A stretch of DNA of 40,505 bases from Actinomycetes bacterium (GTDB lineage: Bacteria > Actinomycetota > Acidimicrobiia > Spongiisociales > UBA5794): the NCBI GenBank assembly GCA_024638645.1, contig JAHEJX010000004.1:1-40505 (forward strand), in the 5' to 3' direction. This document shows, in pieces, positions 16,431 through 23,318 of this stretch. Position numbers and translations under genes: made by a program. The notes under the pieces were generated by a model. That model ran no database searches. It saw nothing but the letters and a program-made list of their open reading frames with translations, and had not been told where the DNA came from. Position 1 is the stretch's first letter; each line of letters starts with the position of its first letter.

Positions 16431-17240
16431 TCAGGAACTTTCTTGATCCGACTCCGCGTCGGGACGGGTAAATCTCCTGGCCACAGTGATGAAACCGGTG
16501 TGTCCCTGCATACGATGACTGGGGCGGACGGAACGCCCTTCTATGGTCCATTCGCGGTGCAGCACCTCGAACGTCGTGGATTCGATGAATGAGCCGGTTT
16601 TCGAGAGCGCTTTGCGCACCTCTTGAACTTGGGGAATCGTCGGCAGGTAACAGCAGAACACTCCGCCCGGCCGCATATGCTCGACGGCAGGCACAACGGA
16701 ATGCCACGGCTCAGGCATGTCGAGTACTACTCGATCTGGAGCGGCGTCTGCGAAGTTGTCCTCTACATCGCCGACCCTGAGTTCGAGGTTGTCCGGAATA
16801 CGGCCAATGAATCCCTCGATACGTTGCCTGGCGATCTCAGCGTGATCTGGCCGCTTTTCGACGGAAATGACTCGGCCGGAATCGCCAACCGCGCGCAGCA
16901 ACGCCAACGTCAGCGCGCCGGACCCCGTGCCGGCTTCGAGCACCGTGGCTCCTGGATAGATGTCGGCCCACATGACGATCGCGCCCGTGTCCTTCGGGTA
17001 GACGACCGCCGCCCCTCTTGGCATTTTGAGGGTGTAGTCGGCAAGTCGAGGGCGCACCGCAACGAGTTTCGAGCCCATCGAGGCCTCTACGAAGCAGCCC
17101 TCGGATTCTCCAATGATCGAACTGTGCGGGACAACGCCGCGGTGGTATTGAAACTCGCCACCTTCGGTCAACCTGATCAGGTACGTACGGCCCTTGGCGT
17201 CGTAGAGAAGACAGGCCTCGCCGGCCGCGAAAGCTGCCAC
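16431..17240 (-). CDS. trmI: tRNA (adenine-58-N1)-methyltransferase TrmI
   Basis: A 269-residue SAM-dependent methyltransferase that makes m1A at position 58 of the tRNA T loop. The Rossmann motif is VLEAGTGSGALTLALL (about 99-114), with EKRPDHAEIARQR after it and the catalytic DMPEPWHSVV segment near 172-181. N-terminal beta domain present, total length as in the family. In M. tuberculosis the homologue lies near mpa, so the context agrees. The proposed start is GTG at 17240; no strong ribosome binding site is visible. Confidence 0.93.
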   Translation of the reverse strand: MAAFAAGEACLLYDAKGRTYLIRLTEGGEFQYHRGVVPHSSIIGESEGCFVEASMGSKLVAVRPRLADYTLKMPRGAAVVYPKDTGAIVMWADIYPGATVLEAGTGSGALTLALLRAVGDSGRVISVEKRPDHAEIARQRIEGFIGRIPDNLELRVGDVEDNFADAAPDRVVLDMPEPWHSVVPAVEHMRPGGVFCCYLPTIPQVQEVRKALSKTGSFIESTTFEVLHREWTIEGRSVRPSHRMQGHTGFITVARRFTRPDAESDQESS

Positions 17241-17244
17241 TGCG

Positions 17245-17349
17245 TTAGGTTCCGAAGATCACAGCGACGGTGGCGAACAGCGTCAGGACCATCGAGAGCA
17301 CGACGATCCAGACCAGGACTTTGACTATACGCTCGCGATTGCGAAACAC
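17245..17349 (-). CDS. 34-residue single-pass membrane protein
   Basis: A short ORF beginning GTG at 17349 and ending TAA at 17247-17245. The product has a basic start (FRNRERIVK), then one hydrophobic helix of about 20 residues and a short tail. It begins 2 nt after the stop of the preceding small gene and ends 4 nt before the trmI GTG, so it fills the gap of a tightly packed unit. A GGGG sequence lies six bases upstream of the start. Function unknown. Confidence 0.55.
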   Translation of the reverse strand: MFRNRERIVKVLVWIVVLSMVLTLFATVAVIFGT

Positions 17350-17351
17350 CT

Positions 17352-17579
17352 CTACCCCGTGATCGACAGTTCATCACTACCGGCGTCGCCCTTGAGGAAG
17401 CGGATCCTGATTTCCTCGCCGGCTTTGAGCCTGCGCCGATAGAGAAGCTCATTGTTGTGATTGCGCCCCCGCAGCCAGCCCAGAATGGCCAGAGCCGCGC
17501 CCAGCCCAGCAATGCCTGGTTGGCCGCGTCTGGCTCCGCCAAAGAGCTGACGTACCCCGAAGACAACAAACTTGTTCAC
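17352..17579 (-). CDS. 75-residue protein, unknown, one hydrophobic segment
   Basis: GTG start overlapping the previous stop as GTGA. The product has a basic N-terminal part, a Gly/Ala/Leu hydrophobic stretch around residues 22-36, and a polar C-terminus with RIRFLKGDAGSDELSITG. No family recognised. Its overlap with neighbours on both sides supports translation. It is part of the series of small membrane-associated genes upstream of trmI. Confidence 0.5.
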   Translation of the reverse strand: MNKFVVFGVRQLFGGARRGQPGIAGLGAALAILGWLRGRNHNNELLYRRRLKAGEEIRIRFLKGDAGSDELSITG

Positions 17580-17776
17580 TTGAGCCTGTACACCTCGACG
17601 CGCGCTCCCCCGGCCTTCTTGCCCTTCCGCTTTCCGAACACAAACATCAATGCCGCGATGACCACAGCCGCGACAACGAGGACCGTGCCGGTGCTGCGGG
17701 CCTGCTGCTTGGTTTCGGTGACGATATCTTCGATTTCTCGGAGCTTTGCCTCGAGATCGGACCGATGGATGGCCAT
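17576..17776 (-). CDS. 66-residue single-pass membrane protein
   Basis: An N-terminal amphipathic helix (LEAKLREIEDIVTETKQQ), one membrane helix at about 29-47 and a strongly basic C-terminus (FGKRKGKKAGG). It starts ATG at 17776, one base overlapping the previous stop (TAATG), and overlaps the next gene by 4 nt. No known function. Confidence 0.6.
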   Translation of the reverse strand: MAIHRSDLEAKLREIEDIVTETKQQARSTGTVLVVAAVVIAALMFVFGKRKGKKAGGARVEVYRLK

Positions 17777-18087
17777 TATTGATTCCTCTTTCGGTCTTCG
17801 GCGCCCATCCGAATCAACAGGCCGGATAGGAGTATGAGCACAACGGTCGTGATCAGATAGCCGAGTGCACTCCAGTTGGGGCCTTCGGGCAACGCTCCGA
17901 CGATCAGACGTAATCCGGCAATTCCCAACAACAGGGCACCGAGGGCAAAGCTCATTGCCGCACCAATGGCGAACCCGGCATAGCGGCCAAGGTTTTTGGC
18001 AGGTTCGACCGTTTCCTGGAGCAAATACTCCTTGGAGAGATCAGTGAATTCCCTGACCAGGTCGGGAAGTTCGGTTGCTCTTGCCAT
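17776..18087 (-). CDS. Phage-holin-3_6/DUF1469-like membrane protein
   Basis: A 103-residue protein with an N-terminal cytoplasmic helix (ELPDLVREFTDLSKEYLLQE) followed by two membrane helices at about 36-58 and 66-92. This is the usual layout of the actinobacterial DUF1469/putative superfamily III holin family, which is membrane associated and of unclear function. The frame is open to 18186, but the ATG at 18087 follows AGAGGCGAG and starts the conserved part. First gene of a five-gene chain ending in trmI. Confidence 0.6.
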   Translation of the reverse strand: MARATELPDLVREFTDLSKEYLLQETVEPAKNLGRYAGFAIGAAMSFALGALLLGIAGLRLIVGALPEGPNWSALGYLITTVVLILLSGLLIRMGAEDRKRNQ

Positions 18088-18143
18088 GGGTGGTCTCGCC
18101 TCTGTTGAATTCGGACTGCCCCATCCTGGCCCCCCACGGTTCC

Positions 18144-18158
18144 CTCCGCAAGGCGGAG
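18144..18158. terminator. Short hairpin downstream of the Rieske/ThDP gene
   Basis: CTCCGC (18144-18149) and GCGGAG (18153-18158) with loop AAG. It lies between the stop of the Rieske/ThDP gene at 18233 and the start of the holin-like gene at 18087. No T tract. Confidence 0.3.
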
Positions 18159-18179
18159 AGAGCTGAAGCTCAGTACCGG

Positions 18180-18208
18180 GTATCAAGTATCAACTATCAA
18201 GTACTCAA
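18180..18208. repeat. Heptamer repeat element B
   Basis: GTATCAA (18180), GTATCAA (18187), CTATCAA (18194) and GTACTCAA (18201): three exact 7-nt steps. No inverted arm is visible here, unlike the other three elements. It lies in the 145-nt gap upstream of the holin-like gene. Confidence 0.65.
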
Positions 18209-18232
18209 TGGCGTCTGCGCCTGCTCAGTTGT

Positions 18233-20176
18233 TCAGACCCATCGGCCGCTGGTTTTGACTTCGACCATCACCGGTTTGTCCGCTACGGCAAGGGCCTCGG
18301 CCAAGACTCCTTCGAGTTGATCGGTACGTTCAATCTTGAAGCCCACTCCTCCGCACAGTTCGGCGTATCGGGCGAAATCGGGATTGACCAAGCTTGTCTG
18401 CCAAACAGGGCGCAGGTCGCCGACCTGCTCGCGACTGATCTTGGCCAACTCGTTGTTGTTGAGGACGATGTGAACGATGGGCAACTCGTACTTCACCGCC
18501 GTCGTGAACTCGGCCAGGTATTGGCCGAGCCCTCCGTCGCCCGAGATCGACACAACCTTGCGACCGCCCTTGACTGCCACTGCGGCTCCGAGGCCGGCCG
18601 GCAGGGCGAACCCGATTGAACCGAGGTACCCGGACATGATTATGTCCTGGCTTCCCGTGCACTCGAAGTAGTGCCCAAAGGCATAAGTGTTGTTGCCGAC
18701 GTCCACCGGAATGACCGCATCTTGCGGGAGCACATCGCTGAGGACGGCAAAAAGGGCGGCCGGGTGCATGGCACCTCGCTCGTCGACCATTGCCGAGCGG
18801 CGAGCCTTTTCTTGGCGCCACAACTCCCAGCGCTCGGCGATGTCGGCTCGCTGCTCGGGCCTAGCGACGGGTGTGACGAGGTGCTCGAGCGCAGACACCG
18901 TGCGCCCGATCTCGCCCCACAGGGGGATGTCGACCTCGTGGAACTTGCCGAGGGTCATGCGGTCGAAGTCCACCTGAACCGTTGGCTTGTTCTTCGAGAT
19001 GCCGGTGTGATTGGAGAAACTGGCCCCAAACACCAGCAGTGCATCGCTGCGCCCCATCACTGCTGAGCCGACCGGAGTACCCGACCGGCCAAGGACGCCG
19101 CAACCGAGCGGATGTGAGTCGGATATCAGCCCCTTGGCCTTGAACGTCGTGATCACCGGAGCGTCGATCTGTTCGGCGAACTCGATGATTTGCTGTCGAT
19201 GTTCTCGCGCTCCATGCCCGACGATGACAACGGGCCGATCCGCTTTGTTGAGTAACTCCGCTGCTCGAGCCAGCTCCGCCTCAGGCGGTGCGATATCCGC
19301 AGCGGCAATTCGCCCTTCTCGCGGCATGGCCGGCGGATTCTCCAAACCTGGGAATCCCTGGGTGTCATCGGGGAAGATCAAGTGGCCGACATCGCGATTG
19401 ACGATGGCGTGTTTGATGGCGAGCGCCATCAATTCGGGCGCGTTGGCGTCGCGCAGCACCGTTTGGCTCCACTCGGCCACGGCCTCGAATGCTGCCGCCG
19501 TTGGGATCTCTTGGAAGGCTCCGGGCCCAAGCACCTGGGTGTTCACCTGGCCCGTGAGGGCAAGAATCGGTACCCGATCGACCTTGGCATCCCAAAGGCC
19601 TGTGAGCAGGTTGGTCGCTCCCGGCCCGGCGATCGCGAAACAGGCCGCAGGATTGCCGGTCAGCTTTGCATAGGCCGAAGCGGCAAAGGCACCAGCGCCT
19701 TCGTGTCGAATCCCGATATACCGAAGTCTGCCGCCCTCCTCAGCGCGCCGCATCGCATCCGCAAGTCCCAGATTGGAGTGACCGACCATCCCGAAGACCG
19801 TGTCGACGCCCCATTCGGTCATAACGTCGACCATTTGATCCATCAGCGTGCTGGCGCGATCGGGAAGCGGCAACTCGACGTAGAGACCGTCCTCGCGCAG
19901 CTCGCTCTTGAAAACTGTGGCTTGGTCGCCGTAGCCCTCGGGTGGCTCACCGGTCAAGGGGTGGTATTCGTAGCCGTGCCATGGACACAGCAGGCAGTCG
20001 TCTTCGATGTGACCTTCGCCGAGGGGACCACCCTGATGGGGGCACCGATTGTCGAGCACTCCGTATCCCTCTTGGGTGCGGGTAACGGCGAGAGCTCGGT
20101 GGTTGACTACGGCTCGCTTCACATGACCGATCTCGAGGTCGGCTACATCGAGGCGATGCCACTCGGCCGCAGTCAC
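18233..20176 (-). CDS. Rieske [2Fe-2S] domain fused to a ThDP-dependent enzyme (pyruvate oxidase/acetolactate synthase family)
   Basis: A 647-residue fusion. Residues 1-105 form a Rieske ferredoxin-like domain with both cluster ligand pairs, CPH (45-47) and CPWH (64-67). From about 110 the protein is a complete ThDP enzyme: PYR domain with catalytic Glu159 (RHEG) and PGATN, a central domain, and PP domain with the GDG...NN motif (546-575). Closest in style to pyruvate oxidase/acetolactate synthase, acting on a 2-oxo acid. Start: GTG at 20176, overlapping the cupin stop as GTGA; an upstream ATG at 20233 would overlap the cupin gene by 61 nt. The cluster could pass electrons from the ThDP intermediate, which is inference. 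Confidence 0.85.
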   Translation of the reverse strand: MTAAEWHRLDVADLEIGHVKRAVVNHRALAVTRTQEGYGVLDNRCPHQGGPLGEGHIEDDCLLCPWHGYEYHPLTGEPPEGYGDQATVFKSELREDGLYVELPLPDRASTLMDQMVDVMTEWGVDTVFGMVGHSNLGLADAMRRAEEGGRLRYIGIRHEGAGAFAASAYAKLTGNPAACFAIAGPGATNLLTGLWDAKVDRVPILALTGQVNTQVLGPGAFQEIPTAAAFEAVAEWSQTVLRDANAPELMALAIKHAIVNRDVGHLIFPDDTQGFPGLENPPAMPREGRIAAADIAPPEAELARAAELLNKADRPVVIVGHGAREHRQQIIEFAEQIDAPVITTFKAKGLISDSHPLGCGVLGRSGTPVGSAVMGRSDALLVFGASFSNHTGISKNKPTVQVDFDRMTLGKFHEVDIPLWGEIGRTVSALEHLVTPVARPEQRADIAERWELWRQEKARRSAMVDERGAMHPAALFAVLSDVLPQDAVIPVDVGNNTYAFGHYFECTGSQDIIMSGYLGSIGFALPAGLGAAVAVKGGRKVVSISGDGGLGQYLAEFTTAVKYELPIVHIVLNNNELAKISREQVGDLRPVWQTSLVNPDFARYAELCGGVGFKIERTDQLEGVLAEALAVADKPVMVEVKTSGRWV

Positions 20177-20562
20177 GCTTCGTACTCGTCGTCGGTGACC
20201 TTCCGGGCATCCCATTGTGTTGCGCCGCGCCAAGTCAGAGAGAGGTGAACCATGTGGGAATTCGCCCTCGCACCGTGCCAGTGAAGCTCGTTTGGCGGCG
20301 CGTGGACGACATCGCCGGCTGTGATCTCGGCGCGATTGCCTGTCTCATTGACGACATATCCAGCGCCCTCTGTCACGTAGATGACCTGACCCCCTGGATG
20401 CGAATGCCAGTCCGTACGCGCTCCCGGTGAGAAGTGCACGCCAAGGACATTCAAGTCATCGGGATCCTGTGGTGGATAGTGAGGTCCGAAACGGACCGCT
20501 CCCGTGAAGTGATCCGGCGGGGCATCCTCCCACTCGATGTCGCCAGAATTGGTGAAGTCCAT
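20173..20562 (-). CDS. Cupin-domain protein
   Basis: A 129-residue single-domain cupin. Metal ligands of the first motif are His53, His55 and Gln59 (DWHSHPGGQVIYVTEG) and the second motif supplies His94 (PPNELHWHG). The pattern resembles small cupins annotated with carboxymuconolactone decarboxylases or mandelonitrile lyases; no reaction can be assigned. Start: ATG at 20562 behind GGAGGGG. It is translationally coupled to the Rieske/ThDP fusion, so the two probably act in one pathway. Confidence 0.85.
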   Translation of the reverse strand: MDFTNSGDIEWEDAPPDHFTGAVRFGPHYPPQDPDDLNVLGVHFSPGARTDWHSHPGGQVIYVTEGAGYVVNETGNRAEITAGDVVHAPPNELHWHGARANSHMVHLSLTWRGATQWDARKVTDDEYEA

Positions 20563-20607
20563 AGAGCTGCCCCTCCGAAGTCGGTAGGGCGACCCTAGCT
20601 AGCGCAA

Positions 20608-20648
20608 GTATCCAGTATCTCGAATCTCGTATCGGAGATAGATACTGG
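20608..20648. repeat. Heptamer repeat element C
   Basis: Forward heptamers in phase at 20608 (GTATCCA), 20615 (GTATCTC), 20622 (GAATCTC) and 20629 (GTATCGG), then one inverted copy at 20639-20645 (GTATCTA on the minus strand). The 9-bp arms CCAGTATCT (20612-20620) and AGATACTGG (20640-20648) can pair. It lies between the 40-residue membrane protein gene and the cupin gene. Confidence 0.65.
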
Positions 20649-20662
20649 CGACGCAAGGGGCC

Positions 20663-20785
20663 TCAGAATCTGCGCCGGCCCACCCTGCGACCGGTGCGGC
20701 GGCCGCGGGCCGCCCAACCGACCGCGAAACCAAACAGGGTGGCTGCAACGATCCAGGCTGTGATTTGGGTTGCTACGAAGAGCAT
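20663..20785 (-). CDS. 40-residue basic membrane protein
   Basis: ATG at 20785 with AGGAG eight bases upstream, the ribosome binding site overlapping the stop codon of the BON-OmpA gene. The product has one N-terminal membrane helix (about residues 2-25) and a C-terminal tail of nine arginines among fifteen residues. It starts 11 nt after the OmpA-like stop, so the two are probably co-transcribed. No family recognised; a membrane-anchored, nucleic-acid or lipid-headgroup contacting tail is possible. Confidence 0.6.
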   Translation of the reverse strand: MLFVATQITAWIVAATLFGFAVGWAARGRRTGRRVGRRRF

Positions 20786-20796
20786 GGCAGTGGCTC

Positions 20797-21981
20797 CTAG
20801 GCCTCGAGTAGTGCGTTGAACTCAATGCGGCGGTTGCGAGCACGGCCGTCTGACGTGCTGTTGTCTGCAATCGGTCGGGTCTCCCCATACCCGACAACGA
20901 CGAATCGGTCTGGAGATTGTCCAGCAGCGATCAGATACTGGAGAACGGCATCTGCTCGGCGCCGCGATAGATCGAGGTTGAACTCGTCGGCTCCCTGGTC
21001 GTCGGTGTGGCCGGCAATCTCGATCGACACGCTGGGGAACTGACTGAGCGCCACGAGAATATCCTCGAGGAGCGCCGTTCCGACCGGGGTGATCACATCG
21101 CTGTTGCTCTCAAACTCGACGACCTTGCCCTCGATTAGTTCGTCGATGTTGGTCTGGAGCTCGATGACCTGCTCTTGACGTGGCGGTGGCGGCGCGTCCT
21201 TGTACGTCAACGCGCTGGTGAATTCGAACGTGGTTGCCGCGACGATGTCTTGGGCTTCCTGACGAGCGTTCGCCCGCAGGCTTCGGTTCTCGAACTCGGC
21301 GGCCACCTGGATCAGGTTGTCGTCTGGACTGACGAAGATCGACCCGACCGGTGTGCGATCGCGCATACTCTCGGTCAGCGTTATGAAAGTGGAGAACCAA
21401 TCGTTCTCGGCGTTGATGCCTTCCTTGACGGTCAGGCCGGACGCATCGACGGTGCCGAAGGTCTCCTCGAACGACAAGATGAATGCGTCGAGGTAATCCT
21501 CGCTCGACACATTGCCCGAAACTGTCGCCCCATCGGCAGTCCACACGAGATTGATCGGAGCGGCCTTGATCTCGATATCGCCGGGGTCGACGACCACCTT
21601 CACTCGCAGGTTGGTCTCATACGTCATGACACCCGGGACGTTGGCGAGGTAGTCGACAACGCTCGCAATCAGGGCTTCGCTTGGCACTTCCCCAACAACG
21701 AGCACGTCACGAGCGGTGGCTCGCACTTCGACTTCCGTAACGCCGTTGTTCTTGAGCGTGGTCGAGATTCGATCCTCGAGCCCGCTCTCGATGGTGCGGG
21801 TTCCGAAAATGACTGCGGCCATGATCAGTCCGGTCAAGATGATGACGTTCATCATCACAAAGACGACGCCATCGATCGGCTTGTCGTCTGGCTGGCGCTG
21901 GCCTGGCATTGGTTGGCCGCTCGGAGCCGGCTTCGAATCCAGGTCGCGCAGGCGTTTGGAGAGTTTGCTACCGCGAGCCAC
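20797..21981 (-). CDS. BON-OmpA domain envelope protein (ArfA-like)
   Basis: A 394-residue protein with a cytoplasmic Pro-rich N-terminus, one membrane helix (about 38-61), a BON-like segment (about 78-130: EVEVRATARDVLVVGEVPSE), a middle region and a C-terminal OmpA domain (about 285-392) with FESNSDVITP, IEIAGHTDDQG, NLDLSRRRADAV and GETRPIADN. OmpA domains bind peptidoglycan, so this tethers membrane to wall. The layout is that of mycobacterial ArfA (Rv0899). Start: GTG at 21981 with GAGAAGG upstream. DivIVA-like gene lies 68 nt upstream on the same strand. Confidence 0.8.
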   Translation of the reverse strand: MARGSKLSKRLRDLDSKPAPSGQPMPGQRQPDDKPIDGVVFVMMNVIILTGLIMAAVIFGTRTIESGLEDRISTTLKNNGVTEVEVRATARDVLVVGEVPSEALIASVVDYLANVPGVMTYETNLRVKVVVDPGDIEIKAAPINLVWTADGATVSGNVSSEDYLDAFILSFEETFGTVDASGLTVKEGINAENDWFSTFITLTESMRDRTPVGSIFVSPDDNLIQVAAEFENRSLRANARQEAQDIVAATTFEFTSALTYKDAPPPPRQEQVIELQTNIDELIEGKVVEFESNSDVITPVGTALLEDILVALSQFPSVSIEIAGHTDDQGADEFNLDLSRRRADAVLQYLIAAGQSPDRFVVVGYGETRPIADNSTSDGRARNRRIEFNALLEA

Positions 21982-22049
21982 TACTGACCTTCTCGTCTTC
22001 TCACGGTACCGGCTTTAGGTCTTAAGGCGGGCAGTTCCAGCGTCTGTAG

Positions 22050-22727
22050 CTAAAGCGAAACGGTCCCACCGGCGACACTTTCCGTGTCACTCAGGGCGAC
22101 GCGAATCTGTTCGTGGGACGCCTCGCCGGCTTCGATCATATCGCGCACCGCCGATTTCAAGCCGCGCAGCATGAGCGAAACACGCCGGTACTCGTTCTGG
22201 GCCTCTGCCAGCAATTGCTCAGCCTCGGCTTTGGACTGGGTTACGGCGCTCAGGGCATTCGATCGAGTACGCGCGGTGAGGTTGTCGGCTTTCGTTTGCG
22301 CCGCCTCGACGATCCGGGCGGCCTCTTCCTCAGCCGTAGCAACTCTGCGCTGCGCCTGAAGTATCAGATCGGCAACTTCCCGCCGGCTTTGCTCGATGTC
22401 GACATGAGGGCCACCGAGCTTGTCTGCCTGGTCCTTCGCCCTGTCGACGATACGTTTGGCTTGACGCTCCGCATCCGCCAGCAATGTCTGTTTAGCGTCG
22501 GCGGCCGCAACGAATGCGGCCGAGACCTGGCTCTTGTTGGACTCGTTGTCCTTGAGACGGCGCTCGAGAGCATTGTTGCGAGCATTGGCGTTGGCGACCT
22601 CTGTCTCGAGGCTTCTTGCGTGCTCGGAGAGTTTGGTGAGGAATCCGTTGACTGCGATCGGGTCGTAGCCGCGCCGCACCTGCTCGAAGTCGGCCTCGAC
22701 GAGTTTGTCTGAGAGGGGCTTTTGCAT
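22050..22727 (-). CDS. DivIVA-domain coiled-coil protein
   Basis: A 225-residue protein. The N-terminus ADFEQVRRGYDPIAVNGFL matches the DivIVA membrane-binding domain pattern, followed by coiled coil and long Ala/Glu/Arg-rich helices (about 60-190). Such proteins mark curved membrane at poles and septa and organise wall synthesis. It is shorter than mycobacterial Wag31 and the first helix is diverged, so it may be a DivIVA paralogue. The ATG at 22727 has AGGAG five bases upstream; a GTG six bases earlier overlaps that site and is less likely. Confidence 0.7.
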   Translation of the reverse strand: MQKPLSDKLVEADFEQVRRGYDPIAVNGFLTKLSEHARSLETEVANANARNNALERRLKDNESNKSQVSAAFVAAADAKQTLLADAERQAKRIVDRAKDQADKLGGPHVDIEQSRREVADLILQAQRRVATAEEEAARIVEAAQTKADNLTARTRSNALSAVTQSKAEAEQLLAEAQNEYRRVSLMLRGLKSAVRDMIEAGEASHEQIRVALSDTESVAGGTVSL

Positions 22728-22787
22728 CTCCACTCCTGCTGCCTTTCCCTACCGACAGCAAGCCTTCCCTCTCTTGTTCCCACAGAG

Positions 22788-22817
22788 AGTGTATGGCCAA
22801 CTGCACTTCGTGGTCAA
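22788..22817 (-). promoter_or_regulatory. Promoter of the DivIVA-like gene
   Basis: Minus strand TTGACC (22817-22812), 18-nt spacer and TACACT (22793-22788), 60 nt upstream of the ATG. The -35 overlaps the end of the Nudix gene, so the DivIVA gene has its own promoter. Confidence 0.6.
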
Positions 22818-23281
22818 CCCCCCAGGCCAAGCACCTTCAATAAACGATCGACCAATGCGCCTTGCGCCTGGTTGAGTTTCTTCCGTGCCACCTGGGGCTT
22901 TGCCCACATTACGCGGTCGATCTCCGCAAACTGGATCTTTCGCCCGGATCGCCAAGGAAACTCGATCTCGATTACATCGGAGTCGAGATCGGCTGGATCC
23001 AGGTCTCCCTCGATGGCCCAGGCTGCAACGATCTTTCCCCCGCGCATCTTCACCTCGCCGAGAGCAATCTCCGGATCGCCGGGATCAGGACCAATCTCCT
23101 CGATGAACTCGCGACGTGCAGTTGTCTTCGGATCCTCATCGGCTTCTACGATCCCCTTCGGGATCGACCACGCGCCGTCGTCCTTAGTCGCCCAATACGG
23201 ACCGCCGGGGTGCGCTATGAGCACCTCCACGTCGGAGCCATCGAATCGATACATCAGAATTCCGGCGCTCTTCTTGGCCAT
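22814..23281 (-). CDS. Nudix hydrolase
   Basis: A 155-residue Nudix hydrolase that cleaves a nucleoside diphosphate linked to another moiety. The full Nudix box GIVEADEDPKTTARREFIEEIG is at about 43-64 with the REFIEE metal ligands. The first residues KKSAGILMYRF and WSIPKG resemble the MutT-like or Ap4A-hydrolase-like group; the substrate cannot be fixed. ATG at 23281 is preferred over a TTG six bases upstream. No ribosome binding site is visible but a TAGAGT box lies six bases before it. Confidence 0.85.
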   Translation of the reverse strand: MAKKSAGILMYRFDGSDVEVLIAHPGGPYWATKDDGAWSIPKGIVEADEDPKTTARREFIEEIGPDPGDPEIALGEVKMRGGKIVAAWAIEGDLDPADLDSDVIEIEFPWRSGRKIQFAEIDRVMWAKPQVARKKLNQAQGALVDRLLKVLGLGG

Positions 23282-23318
23282 CAGCAAACTCTACGGGAGG
23301 CGACCGTAGACTCCTTCC
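23282..23318. promoter_or_regulatory. Divergent promoter with inverted repeat between Nudix and dehydratase genes
   Basis: A 37-nt gap. TAGAGT (minus, 23293-23288) lies 6 nt from the Nudix ATG and TAGACT (plus, 23307-23312) lies 6 nt from the dehydratase ATG. Both are near-perfect TAnnnT -10 boxes, and a 7-bp inverted repeat, TCTACGG (23290-23296) and CCGTAGA (23304-23310), overlaps both. Any -35 elements would lie inside the opposite gene. One protein bound at the centre could control both genes. Confidence 0.45.
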
